64,000 nt of DNA from Ignavibacteriota bacterium. GTDB taxonomy: Bacteria; Bacteroidota; Ignavibacteria; UBA10030; SZUA-254. Positions 45,131-52,328 of this stretch are shown one piece after another; positions within the stretch are counted from its first letter, which is position 1; each line of letters begins with the position of its first letter. Position numbers and translations under genes: made by a program. The DNA is taken from assembly GCA_016212665.1 (NCBI GenBank), contig JACREZ010000024.1, forward strand, positions 60,319-124,318, given 5' to 3'. The notes under the pieces were generated by a model, which did not search any database, was not told the origin of the DNA, and saw only the letters and a program-made list of their open reading frames with translations.

Positions 45131-45162
45131 AAATCCGAAATTGGCAATTCGAAATCCGAAAT
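45131..45162. repeat. AATCCGAAAT word repeat, nearly identical to T9SS coding DNA
   Basis: This intergenic stretch matches the coding DNA at 27773-27803 over 31 bases with one mismatch inside the match. There it encodes the NFGFRIANFGL loop of a sorting domain. A related run lies at 7331-7362. Confidence 0.85.
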
Positions 45163-45173
45163 GAAATAAGAAG

Positions 45174-45247
45174 TGGGCCCTGCAGGACTTGAACCTGCGA
45201 CCCATTGATTATGAGTCAATTGCTCTGACCAACTGAGCTAAGGGCCC
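45174..45247 (-). tRNA. tRNA with anticodon CAU (Ile2 or elongator Met)
   Basis: On the minus strand a full cloverleaf is visible. The acceptor stem is GGGCCCT/AGGGCCC, the D arm GCTC-AGTTGGTCA-GAGC, the anticodon arm ATTGA-CTCATAA-TCAAT (anticodon CAT in DNA), the variable loop GGGTC, the T arm GCAGG-TTCAAGT-CCTGC, and the discriminator A. The 3' CCA is not encoded. The GGGCCCT acceptor resembles tRNA-Ile2, whose CAU anticodon is modified by TilS, more than elongator Met. Initiator Met is excluded by the G1-C72 pair. Confidence 0.9.
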
Positions 45248-45322
45248 AAAAAACTTTGTTTTTTATTCAAAACCGAACAAATATAGGGCATTCTGAGGTA
45301 ATTACCAAACAGGAATTTCGAT

Positions 45323-45350
45323 TTGACAGCAACCATATTTTTGCTATATT
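45323..45350 (+). promoter_or_regulatory. Sigma-70-like promoter for the plus-strand genes
   Basis: A perfect TTGACA (45323-45328) and TATATT (45345-45350) lie 16 nt apart, about 200 bp upstream of the first plus-strand gene. The 200-bp leader also holds a small inverted repeat (TGTATG...CATACA, near 45443-45460). Otherwise the stretch 45248-45552 shows no gene. Confidence 0.6.
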
Positions 45351-45552
45351 GAAAGCGTCATTGGCTTCCCTCATTCCCTCCCTCAAAAGTTCTCTGCGAA
45401 CATATTGAACTGCGATTTGGTGGAATGTTGTGTTCTTTCAGTTGTATGCTACAACATACATAATTGAAAAAAGTCAATACCACCTGTGCTGGTATTTTAT
45501 AGGTGAATAGTTTACTAAATCTTCATCCCCAACTAAGTTGAAAGACATCTTT

Positions 45553-45912
45553 ATGTCGCGTTCAAAATTTTCACAACGTCATTGCGGTTATTGTAATAAA
45601 ACCACACGCATGGAAATGATGGGCGAAATGACAACGACACCGGGTAAATCATGGGTTCGTTGCACTCGTTGCCACCACATGACACTTATTACTCCTATTG
45701 ACCCAAAAGCAGATGACGCCAATCTTGATGCATCGAAAGCAACTCCGTACAATCCTGAACAGACGTTCAGAATCGGGGAAGCAATATTCCATACAGAATG
45801 GAACGACGTGGGAAAAGTACTGAGCAAAGTACGAACCTCCAGCGGAAGTCAAGCGATAGTCGTCTCGTTTGAAAAAGAAGGACAAAAAACACTGGTGGAA
45901 AATTTACGGTAG
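45553..45912 (+). CDS. Small zinc-ribbon plus Tudor-like protein
   Basis: I start at ATG 45553 (119 aa); an in-frame TTG five codons earlier is possible. An N-terminal zinc ribbon has CGYC at one end and RCTRCHH at the other. After a linker, the C-terminal part (about 70-119: FRIGEAIFHTEWNDVGKV, then AIVVSFEKEGQKTLV) resembles the CarD/UvrD-tail Tudor-like fold, where a similar strand pattern binds RNA polymerase. A nucleic-acid or polymerase-associated role is inferred. It is the first of five plus-strand genes. Confidence 0.6.
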   Translation: MSRSKFSQRHCGYCNKTTRMEMMGEMTTTPGKSWVRCTRCHHMTLITPIDPKADDANLDASKATPYNPEQTFRIGEAIFHTEWNDVGKVLSKVRTSSGSQAIVVSFEKEGQKTLVENLR

Positions 45913-45925
45913 CATTTTTATTTAT

Positions 45926-46180
45926 ATGTCTGAGAATAAAATAGGCCTTGAAAAAGAATTTGAATATTACCTTGCACATCAGAGTGAATTTGTCACAAAA
46001 TATGCGGGTAAATATCTTGTATTTAAGAACCAACAGATAATCGGTATTTATGAAAATGAATTAGATGCTTACGTTGAAACTTCGAAAGTCCATGAAGTTG
46101 GCACGTTTCTAATTCAGCAATGTCTGCCCGGGATTGAAAATTATACCCAGACATTTCATTCAAGAGCTATTTTTCGTTAG
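45926..46180 (+). CDS. DUF5678-like small protein
   Basis: The 84-aa protein starts at ATG 45926, 13 bp after the previous stop. It contains KYAGKYLVFKNQQIIGIYEN, then DAYVETSKVHEVGTFLIQQC and a C-terminal YTQTFHSR. I recognise this as DUF5678, a small domain that is frequently encoded beside a retropepsin-like protease, as here. The function is unknown. The next gene begins 5 bp downstream, so co-translation is likely. Confidence 0.75.
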   Translation: MSENKIGLEKEFEYYLAHQSEFVTKYAGKYLVFKNQQIIGIYENELDAYVETSKVHEVGTFLIQQCLPGIENYTQTFHSRAIFR

Positions 46181-46185
46181 AGCAT

Positions 46186-46767
46186 TTGAACAATAAAATA
46201 GGCTTTCATGCTTTTACTATAAAAGCAAATGGATTACTTAGGGAAATTGTAACAGACATCGGGGTTTCGGTTCCTTTCCTCGAAAAAGAAGTCAGTCCTT
46301 CTGATAACAGAATTTTTAGAACGAAAGCATTATGGGATACCGGTGCAACTAATTGTGCTGTAACAGAAGAAACGGCAAGAATATTAAACCTGCACCCTAT
46401 TTCGGTTGCAAGAATTTCCCACGCTAATGGGATAAGCAATAATGTCAATGTGTATCTAGTAAATGTCTATCTTCCCAATAATTTGATTATTCCAGGGGTA
46501 AGAGTTAGTGAATGTAAAGAAACTGCTGGGAAATTTGGGATAATAATCGGAATGGATATTATCTCACATGGAGATTTTGCTATAACAAACGTGAACAACC
46601 TGACTACCGTTTCTTTCAGAATCCCTTCTGTACAAACGATTGATTACGTTGCAGAATCTACAATAATGAATAATAATTTTGCTAGATCATTGAACATCGG
46701 TAGAAATAAAACTTGTTATTGCGGAAGCGGTAAAAAGTATAAACATTGTCATGGTAAAAACACTTAG
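46186..46767 (+). CDS. Retropepsin-like aspartic protease with C-terminal SEC-C motif
   Basis: The 193-aa protein probably starts at TTG 46186; no suitable ATG exists near the N-terminus. ALWDTGATNCAVTE (around 50-63) contains the DTGA active-site motif of retroviral-type aspartic proteases, which act as dimers. IIIGMDII follows, matching the second conserved strand. The C-terminus, TCYCGSGKKYKHCHGK, is a SEC-C zinc motif, best known from SecA, where it contacts SecB or the ribosome. This combination was not expected. It directly follows the DUF5678 gene. Cytoplasmic location is inferred from the lack of a signal peptide. Confidence 0.75.
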   Translation: MNNKIGFHAFTIKANGLLREIVTDIGVSVPFLEKEVSPSDNRIFRTKALWDTGATNCAVTEETARILNLHPISVARISHANGISNNVNVYLVNVYLPNNLIIPGVRVSECKETAGKFGIIIGMDIISHGDFAITNVNNLTTVSFRIPSVQTIDYVAESTIMNNNFARSLNIGRNKTCYCGSGKKYKHCHGKNT

Positions 46768-46814
46768 AAATTTTATGCAACATCTATTAGTATACTCGAG
46801 AGGAGGTGAAGTTA

Positions 46815-47012
46815 GTGGTCGGCATTACCATTCAAGAGAATGAAAACGTTGATCGCGCAATCCGGCGCTTTAAGAAAAAATACGAGCGTTCAGGTGTGTT
46901 GAAGGAAGTAAAACGACGTTCGTACTTTACGAAGCCTTCTGTCGAGAAGCGGATGAAAAAAATCAAAGCCGTACGCCGGGCATATCGCCAGCGGATGGAA
47001 GAGCAAATGTAA
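46815..47012 (+). CDS. rpsU: 30S ribosomal protein S21
   Basis: The 65-aa protein starts at GTG 46815, chosen because a perfect AGGAGG (46801-46806) sits 8 nt upstream and because S21 proteins begin VGITIQENENVDRAIRRFKK. A GTG three codons earlier lies inside the Shine-Dalgarno sequence. The C-terminal half is very basic (RRSYFTKPSVEKRMKK). S21 sits on the small subunit near the anti-Shine-Dalgarno region. A strong terminator follows. The last nine codons and the terminator are duplicated at 52212-52289. Confidence 0.96.
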   Translation: MVGITIQENENVDRAIRRFKKKYERSGVLKEVKRRSYFTKPSVEKRMKKIKAVRRAYRQRMEEQM

Positions 47013-47060
47013 AGTTACAAGTTTGCTTAACAAAAAAGGGTCAGTTTTATTGACCCTTTT
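46982..47060 (+). repeat. Left direct repeat: rpsU 3' end plus terminator
   Basis: This 79-bp segment (from the codon for Tyr in YRQRMEEQM through the terminator) aligns with 52212-52289 at 75 positions. The differences are one A/G change, one deleted A after the stop, and two changes in the terminator loop. It looks like one end of an integrated element. Confidence 0.9.
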
Positions 47061-47062
47061 TT
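47032..47062. terminator. Bidirectional terminator of rpsU
   Basis: AAAAAAGGGTCA and TGACCCTTTTTT form a 12-bp stem around a 7-nt loop. The run of T on both strands fits termination of rpsU and of the convergent envelope operon. Confidence 0.92.
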
Positions 47063-47101
47063 TATTTATTACTGACACTTCATTAATTCGTATTGCATGT
47101 C

Positions 47102-47950
47102 TTACTTGTTATTAGACAAAATCAATTCTATTACCTGATTCCCAATCTTTGACAATACAAAAATCTTCTTATTATACCTTTGGAGCAAACCGGAAACATT
47201 TTTTGCAATAGTCGTCATTTTCGCATTCTTATTGATTTCAATAATTGAGTTATTTGAAGAAATGAAGATATTCCCGTTCTCATCTACACATAATCCTTCT
47301 ATGAGAAAATCGGTTTTTGATACCAAAATTGAGTTGTGTTTGCTCTTCATCAGGAAAAGCCGCTCACCGGCAGAGAAAAGAATTTTATCATTACCGTACA
47401 ATGTGAGAGATTTTATGGGATTGTCAGAAACAAAAAATACAGATACATTTCGTTTGGATACTTTATATATTTTCCACTTTAAAGAAGTTGATTTGCCCCA
47501 AACCCAATATTGATTTTTTCCTGCATTTCGCAATCCATAAGACCCAACTGGTAATTTAGCAATAGTATCAAAAGCAGTGTTGGAATGATTCCCCATCAAA
47601 GTGCTTAAAACGTATGAAAACGTGCTGTCGTTTTGAATAATGGTAAGAATACTATCGTTTGAAACCTCCATAGCGATAATAGGAAATTCCTGTGGTTTGA
47701 TAAACCATGAGTTCCACCCACAAATGAATATACCTCCATCTATTGGGACAAAAATTAGTCCGGGTTTTGCAACCGTAAAATCAAAAGGCTTACTTTGTGT
47801 TTCGGGTAATGTATAGTTTAGTGAAGTAAATCGTGCGTCAATTAATACTGAATCATCAATGTTGTTTGTAAGACTGTACACCTGATTAGAACAAATGAAA
47901 ACTAACAAAATCATAATGATATCCGAAATAACGAAACAGAATTTACTCAT
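47102..47950 (-). CDS. Unrecognised exported protein, possibly propeller-like
   Basis: The 282-aa protein has a hydrophobic N-terminus (about 5-26) consistent with a signal peptide or anchor. I do not recognise a family. The remainder is beta-rich with periodic short motifs (ENGNIFISSNNSIIEINKNA, IFVLSKIGNQVIELILS) that look like NHL/propeller blades. It is the last gene of the four-gene island operon. No Shine-Dalgarno is visible before its ATG. The start lies 8 bp inside a frame-shifted extension of the upstream gene, so translation may depend on that gene. Confidence 0.7.
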   Translation of the reverse strand: MSKFCFVISDIIMILLVFICSNQVYSLTNNIDDSVLIDARFTSLNYTLPETQSKPFDFTVAKPGLIFVPIDGGIFICGWNSWFIKPQEFPIIAMEVSNDSILTIIQNDSTFSYVLSTLMGNHSNTAFDTIAKLPVGSYGLRNAGKNQYWVWGKSTSLKWKIYKVSKRNVSVFFVSDNPIKSLTLYGNDKILFSAGERLFLMKSKHNSILVSKTDFLIEGLCVDENGNIFISSNNSIIEINKNAKMTTIAKNVSGLLQRYNKKIFVLSKIGNQVIELILSNNK

Positions 47951-48060
47951 GAGGTTGTTCCAATAACTTCTTGTTTACAAAAACACCCCTTTGACAAATC
48001 ATACCTAATGTGATCATTCTCTTAAATCGCTCTTCAGATTCTGACCATACATCTGTGGAG

Positions 48061-49695
48061 TTACTTCCATCTATTACTGGTACGAAAAAGCATATCAACG
48101 GGCCAAAACTCTTTCACTCCTGTAGTATTAGCTGCTGATTTCATTTTCTTCAAAACATCTTCAGTGGTGGAAATAACATTATCATACTTCTGTTTGATAT
48201 TTTTAATTGGTCTTGGCAGTAGTATTTCATCTGTACCTTCCTCCTTTCGTCGGAGAACTTCCTCATACTCATCTACAGTTTGACCGTTAAGCCGATTTAC
48301 AGCGCCCTGAACAGTTGCGCCAACATTTTCAACCTTTTCTCGAATCTCTTTATCGTGAGTCCCTGTTGTTGCAATCGCACGGGTTCCCTTATAGTAATCA
48401 TGTCCCTCTTGACCTTTGAAAGTACTATTGAAATCGCTTAATGTTCTTTGTGTAATAATAATTGGCTTCAATGCATCGTTGGTCTTTTCTATCTTTTCTG
48501 TTGTTTGTTGATATAAACGTGGATTAGATTTTTTAAGAGCCCAATCTCCGGCCGAGTATGCAATATCTTCCAGTTCTTTCGCTTTGTTATCGGAAATTTC
48601 AAATTTGGCTGAGGAACTATTTGAGCTTTCATCCTCATCACTTACATCTTTACTTTTTATATCACTTCTAGTCTCGGCGATTCTATCTTGACCAATGCTT
48701 GACTCAATAATTGCCGGGTTTTGTTGACTGCCTCTATCTTCCCCGATGTTGTCATTTTGATTTTCAGAAATATTCGCTAACTCCTCAGAATCCTCATCTC
48801 CGCCAAACTCAATTTCCTTAGGAATTTCTTGCCCAAGGATGGTTGTATATTCTTTATTGTTGAAAAAAGATTCAACCATCTGTCCCAAATCATTTTGAAA
48901 TTTGGCAATCAATTCTTTATCTGAAATGGGTGCGTGACGAGGGCTGGTATATTGATTAGCGTTACGAGGAAATAAACTAATTGACCCGTCATCATTAACT
49001 ATCGCATCGGTTTCAGGCATCAAACGGCGGATACTATCCAATCGTAAATCCATTTCATGTAATTTTCTATCTACTGATGCATAAACTTCCTTCTCTAGTT
49101 TTTCTTGTTCTTCTAAATCAGAGATAAAGTCTTTCATGTATCCATCTTGGTCAGAAAGAAATCGAGTCATCATAGCGTCGCGTTCTTTTACATTAAGTCT
49201 TACCTTTTCCTCTATTGAAGAACCATTTTGAAGGATATTAAATTTTTCCTCGAATTCTTCTGCATGTTCATTAAAATTATCTTTTGAACGATTTGCAAGA
49301 GACTGTAAACCCTCAGAAAGTTTATTCAAAGATTCTGCATTATTATTAGTGGAAGTAGGTGACGTTGATATATTTTGTTGATTTGATTGAGACGATGATG
49401 ATTTTCCTGTTGCAATGCATGGATTTCCCGTACATGAATTATACTTGTTTATCCCCCATTGTTGCGCCTTGACTGCTTGCCGATAAGGATCTCCAAGAGA
49501 ACCGGGAAACTGATTTGCATTTTTCTGGTTTTCTTGCATTGCAACTCTCATTTTTTCTGCAGCCATTTTACAATATGAGCATTGTGAAACGGCAATTTCA
49601 TAAATCAATCCATTCATAATCATTATCAATACAACGATCCTGATTATCGGAAAAAGTGATAAGTTCTGGTAAAGACCTCTTTCACTGGATATCAT
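48061..49695 (-). CDS. Unrecognised exported coiled-coil protein with N-terminal Cys pairs
   Basis: I choose ATG 49695 (544 aa), preceded by GTGAGGA; TTG codons upstream are less likely. A hydrophobic segment (about 14-38) is followed by CSYCKMAAEKM and CTGNPC, which could form disulfides or bind metal. Next come a Ser/Asn/Gln-rich linker and long charged helices (about 110-230, 360-540) with coiled-coil character. No family is recognised. The product ends FRTSNRWK. A second frame then continues without a stop for about 110 bp to overlap the next gene, so a frameshift near the A5/T5 run at 48085-48089 is possible. It is the third gene of the island operon. Confidence 0.7.
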   Translation of the reverse strand: MISSERGLYQNLSLFPIIRIVVLIMIMNGLIYEIAVSQCSYCKMAAEKMRVAMQENQKNANQFPGSLGDPYRQAVKAQQWGINKYNSCTGNPCIATGKSSSSQSNQQNISTSPTSTNNNAESLNKLSEGLQSLANRSKDNFNEHAEEFEEKFNILQNGSSIEEKVRLNVKERDAMMTRFLSDQDGYMKDFISDLEEQEKLEKEVYASVDRKLHEMDLRLDSIRRLMPETDAIVNDDGSISLFPRNANQYTSPRHAPISDKELIAKFQNDLGQMVESFFNNKEYTTILGQEIPKEIEFGGDEDSEELANISENQNDNIGEDRGSQQNPAIIESSIGQDRIAETRSDIKSKDVSDEDESSNSSSAKFEISDNKAKELEDIAYSAGDWALKKSNPRLYQQTTEKIEKTNDALKPIIITQRTLSDFNSTFKGQEGHDYYKGTRAIATTGTHDKEIREKVENVGATVQGAVNRLNGQTVDEYEEVLRRKEEGTDEILLPRPIKNIKQKYDNVISTTEDVLKKMKSAANTTGVKEFWPVDMLFRTSNRWK

Positions 49696-49726
49696 GTTAT
49701 TCCTCACAATCCTTGTCAACAATAGA

Positions 49727-50812
49727 TCATTGATTTACTTTTCTTCTCTCAGTTACTTCAACTTTAGCACATTCTTTATTTATTGCTCGAACAAGCCCCA
49801 TCATCGCTGTTTCAGAGTAATCAAATTTGTTAAGAACAATGTCTAACTCAGAATTCTTTTCAGCAAAAGAATGAATTATGTTTAAATAATTATTTTTTTT
49901 TGCACTGTCTGTGATAGCTAAAAACGCGATGATTTCTTTTGACACAAAAAATAAGTCGGATTCATTGGATATAACTTCACTTTCTACCACGGAGCTAATC
50001 TCTTTCGTGTTAATTGTATTCAACTTCTCCACCATCTCATTTAATTTCATTCGAGATTCTTTTTCTTGCTCATTTGCCTCACTAGTGGTCTTAAAAGTTG
50101 AAACTAATTGTTCGGCTGCTGCCTTAGAATCACCGGTAACCAAAGCATTTTTTAATTGTGCATCGGATGCATACACAGAGGAAAGAACATTGAGCATATT
50201 CAGTAAACCTTGTTTGTTTTTTTCATCCTCAGCATTTTCGATACTAATCTGAACGCTTTTGAATTTAGCCATTTCCTGAACAAATTTTATACTATCGGAA
50301 TATGATTGAGGGTCATGTAAATAAACATTTATCAAATCAGAACATAACAATAATAAAGCACGATATCGATGTTGTTTTTTTCCTTCTGCAACTTCTCCAA
50401 GCCCTTGATAACAATAATATCTAATCCTTTCTCGTTCAGTTCTACTTGCATTCGTTGTACCAACAAGTTTCAATCCGGCCCAAAATGCCCGAGCAGCTCC
50501 ACCAATGTCATTAACCTTTAAAAAATCCCAACCTAAAAAAACATAATTCCATGCAGCCTCAGGTCTCTTTGTTTTGGGAAAGAAAAATGTTGATAACCCT
50601 TCATAGTTCCCAAGATAGTTAGGGTATGATTGATCCTTTGAATTGGAATTACGGAAATTATCTTCAAATTTATTAATTCTACTTTTAGGATTAATTCTCC
50701 CTTTATCTTCGATACTGGGATTATTAAAAAGTGTACTAAGTCTTTGTGTAGCGCAACCTTGTATGAATAAGAAAAGAAAAGTTAGTAGGGTAAATTTTTT
50801 GAGATTTGACAT
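49727..50812 (-). CDS. Unrecognised lipoprotein, helical-repeat-like
   Basis: I start at ATG 50812 (361 aa) because it gives a classic lipoprotein signal, KKFTLLTFLFLFIQGC with the lipobox Cys at 20. The next residues (ATQR) lack an Asp+2, but sorting rules for this lineage are not established. The body is helical: AAWNYVFLGWDFLKVNDIGG and AARAFWAGLKLVG resemble TPR helices and describe a scaffold-type protein. A coiled-coil stretch follows (about 240-280). Function unknown. It is encoded 45 bp after the outer-membrane barrel gene of the same operon. Confidence 0.75.
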   Translation of the reverse strand: MSNLKKFTLLTFLFLFIQGCATQRLSTLFNNPSIEDKGRINPKSRINKFEDNFRNSNSKDQSYPNYLGNYEGLSTFFFPKTKRPEAAWNYVFLGWDFLKVNDIGGAARAFWAGLKLVGTTNASRTERERIRYYCYQGLGEVAEGKKQHRYRALLLLCSDLINVYLHDPQSYSDSIKFVQEMAKFKSVQISIENAEDEKNKQGLLNMLNVLSSVYASDAQLKNALVTGDSKAAAEQLVSTFKTTSEANEQEKESRMKLNEMVEKLNTINTKEISSVVESEVISNESDLFFVSKEIIAFLAITDSAKKNNYLNIIHSFAEKNSELDIVLNKFDYSETAMMGLVRAINKECAKVEVTERRKVNQ

Positions 50813-50857
50813 AGAAATAACCAATACTTGTTTCTAATTGATGTTTTTGTTTGTAGA

Positions 50858-52051
50858 TTAAAAATGGATGTCTGTAATATAACCTATCCCAAATTTTATA
50901 TATTCAAGGGATACATCTTCCGGAAGTGAATAGTATAACTTCATATTCGGGTTATTTGTATGCCACTCTGTAATAGAAAATTCATCAGACCAATAGACAT
51001 TATCATACGATATAAACGTTCTGAATCTACCGAAGGTAATTCCTGCATTGAAGTTAAAACCGTAAATGAAATGCATATCGTCTGATGAAGAGACTGAAAA
51101 ATAAAATTGCTGTGATTGATCTCTATATGACATATTGTGATCAATCAACCCGCCTAGGCCTAATTGCCCTTGTCCTCCCAAGTAAATATATGACGAATTT
51201 GAAAGTGGAATACTATAATTCATACCAAGTAAGATCGTACTAGAAAAATACGAGCCTTTTTTCTTGTATAATTTATATTGCGTACTGAAACTATTAGTAT
51301 ATTCTTTTTCTCCAACTTCTGCATAGAGAAGTTGTACAGTATTTTCAACATTAATATTTCTAAGAAACGGGATGTGCATATTCAGTTGTGCAAAATAGGC
51401 GGGTGCCAAAACTCCTCCTACACCATACTCGCTACTTGAAGTTGCAATACCGATATTTAGAGAATTAGAAAACGGAATTCTCGTTCGCTTCATTTCAATA
51501 TTTGGTAGTACAATTACTAGCTTTTCTTGTGGAGAGATGTTACCTGCATCTATTAGAGTAGTTAAATAATTTTTGAACTCATCAAGACTCGGCCTGAGTA
51601 CATTAGCTCTAAAATCGAGAGGATAGGTTTCATTCGTAGTTCCACTCCACGAAATACTCAACTGTTGTATTTTCTTTCCATCTTTCCAAAGAAAATAATC
51701 AGCATGTAGACGATATGAAGACATACTCATCGAACCATCTAATTCACCAGTAACAGTATATTGGGCTTCGTTAGGATGATCAACATAGCGCAAGGATAAT
51801 TTTTTACTATTGACTACAATAGGATGGGATTCAAAATAATCAAACACAATAAAAGATTCAGTTGTTTGATCAATTGTATTTACAATCGCGCCTATTCCAA
51901 GGGAAGGGCTTTTCATTTCGTTGGCATTTTCCTCGGTCAACATTTCCTTATTAAAATCATCAACCACTTGGTTTTGATTTGTGTTTTGTGAATACACTAA
52001 TCCACCGCCGAACAAAAGAAGAAACATTGAACATAAAAATAACTGATACAT
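50858..52051 (-). CDS. Putative outer-membrane beta-barrel protein
   Basis: The 397-aa protein starts at ATG 52051 after AGGTATAAC and has a signal peptide (1-21, ending VYSQ). The N-terminal half (about 40-180) is a soluble beta-rich domain with a CsgG-like or TolB-like flavour (SFIVFDYFESHPIVV, LRPSLDEFKNYL) that I cannot assign. The second half (about 200-397) has alternating amphipathic strands and ends ...IKFGIGYITDIHF, with the C-terminal Phe expected of BAM-inserted barrels. It is the first gene of the island operon. An envelope complex with the downstream lipoprotein and coiled-coil protein is inferred. Confidence 0.7.
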   Translation of the reverse strand: MYQLFLCSMFLLLFGGGLVYSQNTNQNQVVDDFNKEMLTEENANEMKSPSLGIGAIVNTIDQTTESFIVFDYFESHPIVVNSKKLSLRYVDHPNEAQYTVTGELDGSMSMSSYRLHADYFLWKDGKKIQQLSISWSGTTNETYPLDFRANVLRPSLDEFKNYLTTLIDAGNISPQEKLVIVLPNIEMKRTRIPFSNSLNIGIATSSSEYGVGGVLAPAYFAQLNMHIPFLRNINVENTVQLLYAEVGEKEYTNSFSTQYKLYKKKGSYFSSTILLGMNYSIPLSNSSYIYLGGQGQLGLGGLIDHNMSYRDQSQQFYFSVSSSDDMHFIYGFNFNAGITFGRFRTFISYDNVYWSDEFSITEWHTNNPNMKLYYSLPEDVSLEYIKFGIGYITDIHF

Positions 52052-52211
52052 GTTATACCTATAAAGAACATAAAATATTGATAAAATTATATGGTGAGCG
52101 AATAAATGTTTTATTACATATTATCACACTAACCCTTGCGCGTGATTATAGTACTTTTTTTAATGATTACAAATAATATTGTCCATCAAAATCAATTATT
52201 TTTTATCCAAG

Positions 52212-52289
52212 ATATCGCCAGCGGATGGAAGAGCAGATGTAAGTTACAAGTTTGCTTAACAAAAAAGGGTCAGTTTTTCTGACCCTTTT
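52212..52289 (+). repeat. Right direct repeat: copy of rpsU 3' end plus terminator
   Basis: Partner of 46982-47060. It keeps the codons for YRQRMEEQM and the stop in frame, but no S21 N-terminal coding lies upstream. Immediately before it is AT-rich non-coding DNA (52052-52211). Confidence 0.9.
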
Positions 52290-52290
52290 G
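52260..52290. terminator. Second copy of the rpsU terminator, now serving the YfhO gene
   Basis: AAAAAAGGGTCAG pairs with CTGACCCTTTT. On the minus strand it lies about 40 bp beyond the stop of the YfhO-family gene and is followed by a T run, so it can terminate the glycan operon. Confidence 0.85.
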
Positions 52291-52328
52291 TATTTTTGTC
52301 CCAAGTGAATCGGGCACGACGTTCAACG

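Larger units (their letters stand above)
46982..52289. mobile_element. Putative genomic island inserted at the rpsU 3' end
   Basis: The two direct repeats bracket about 5.2 kb that is AT-richer by eye than its surroundings. It encodes four minus-strand envelope proteins without T9SS tails. No integrase or transposase was recognised inside. Insertion that duplicates a gene end is typical of site-specific integration. Alternatives are capture by homologous recombination or a segmental duplication. If so, rpsU and the YfhO-family gene were neighbours before the event. Confidence 0.6.

Noticed and set aside
47102..52051. Integrase or transposase inside the rpsU-flanked island
   Set aside because: All four frames were read and none shows a tyrosine or serine recombinase or DDE motif, so autonomous mobility is not claimed.
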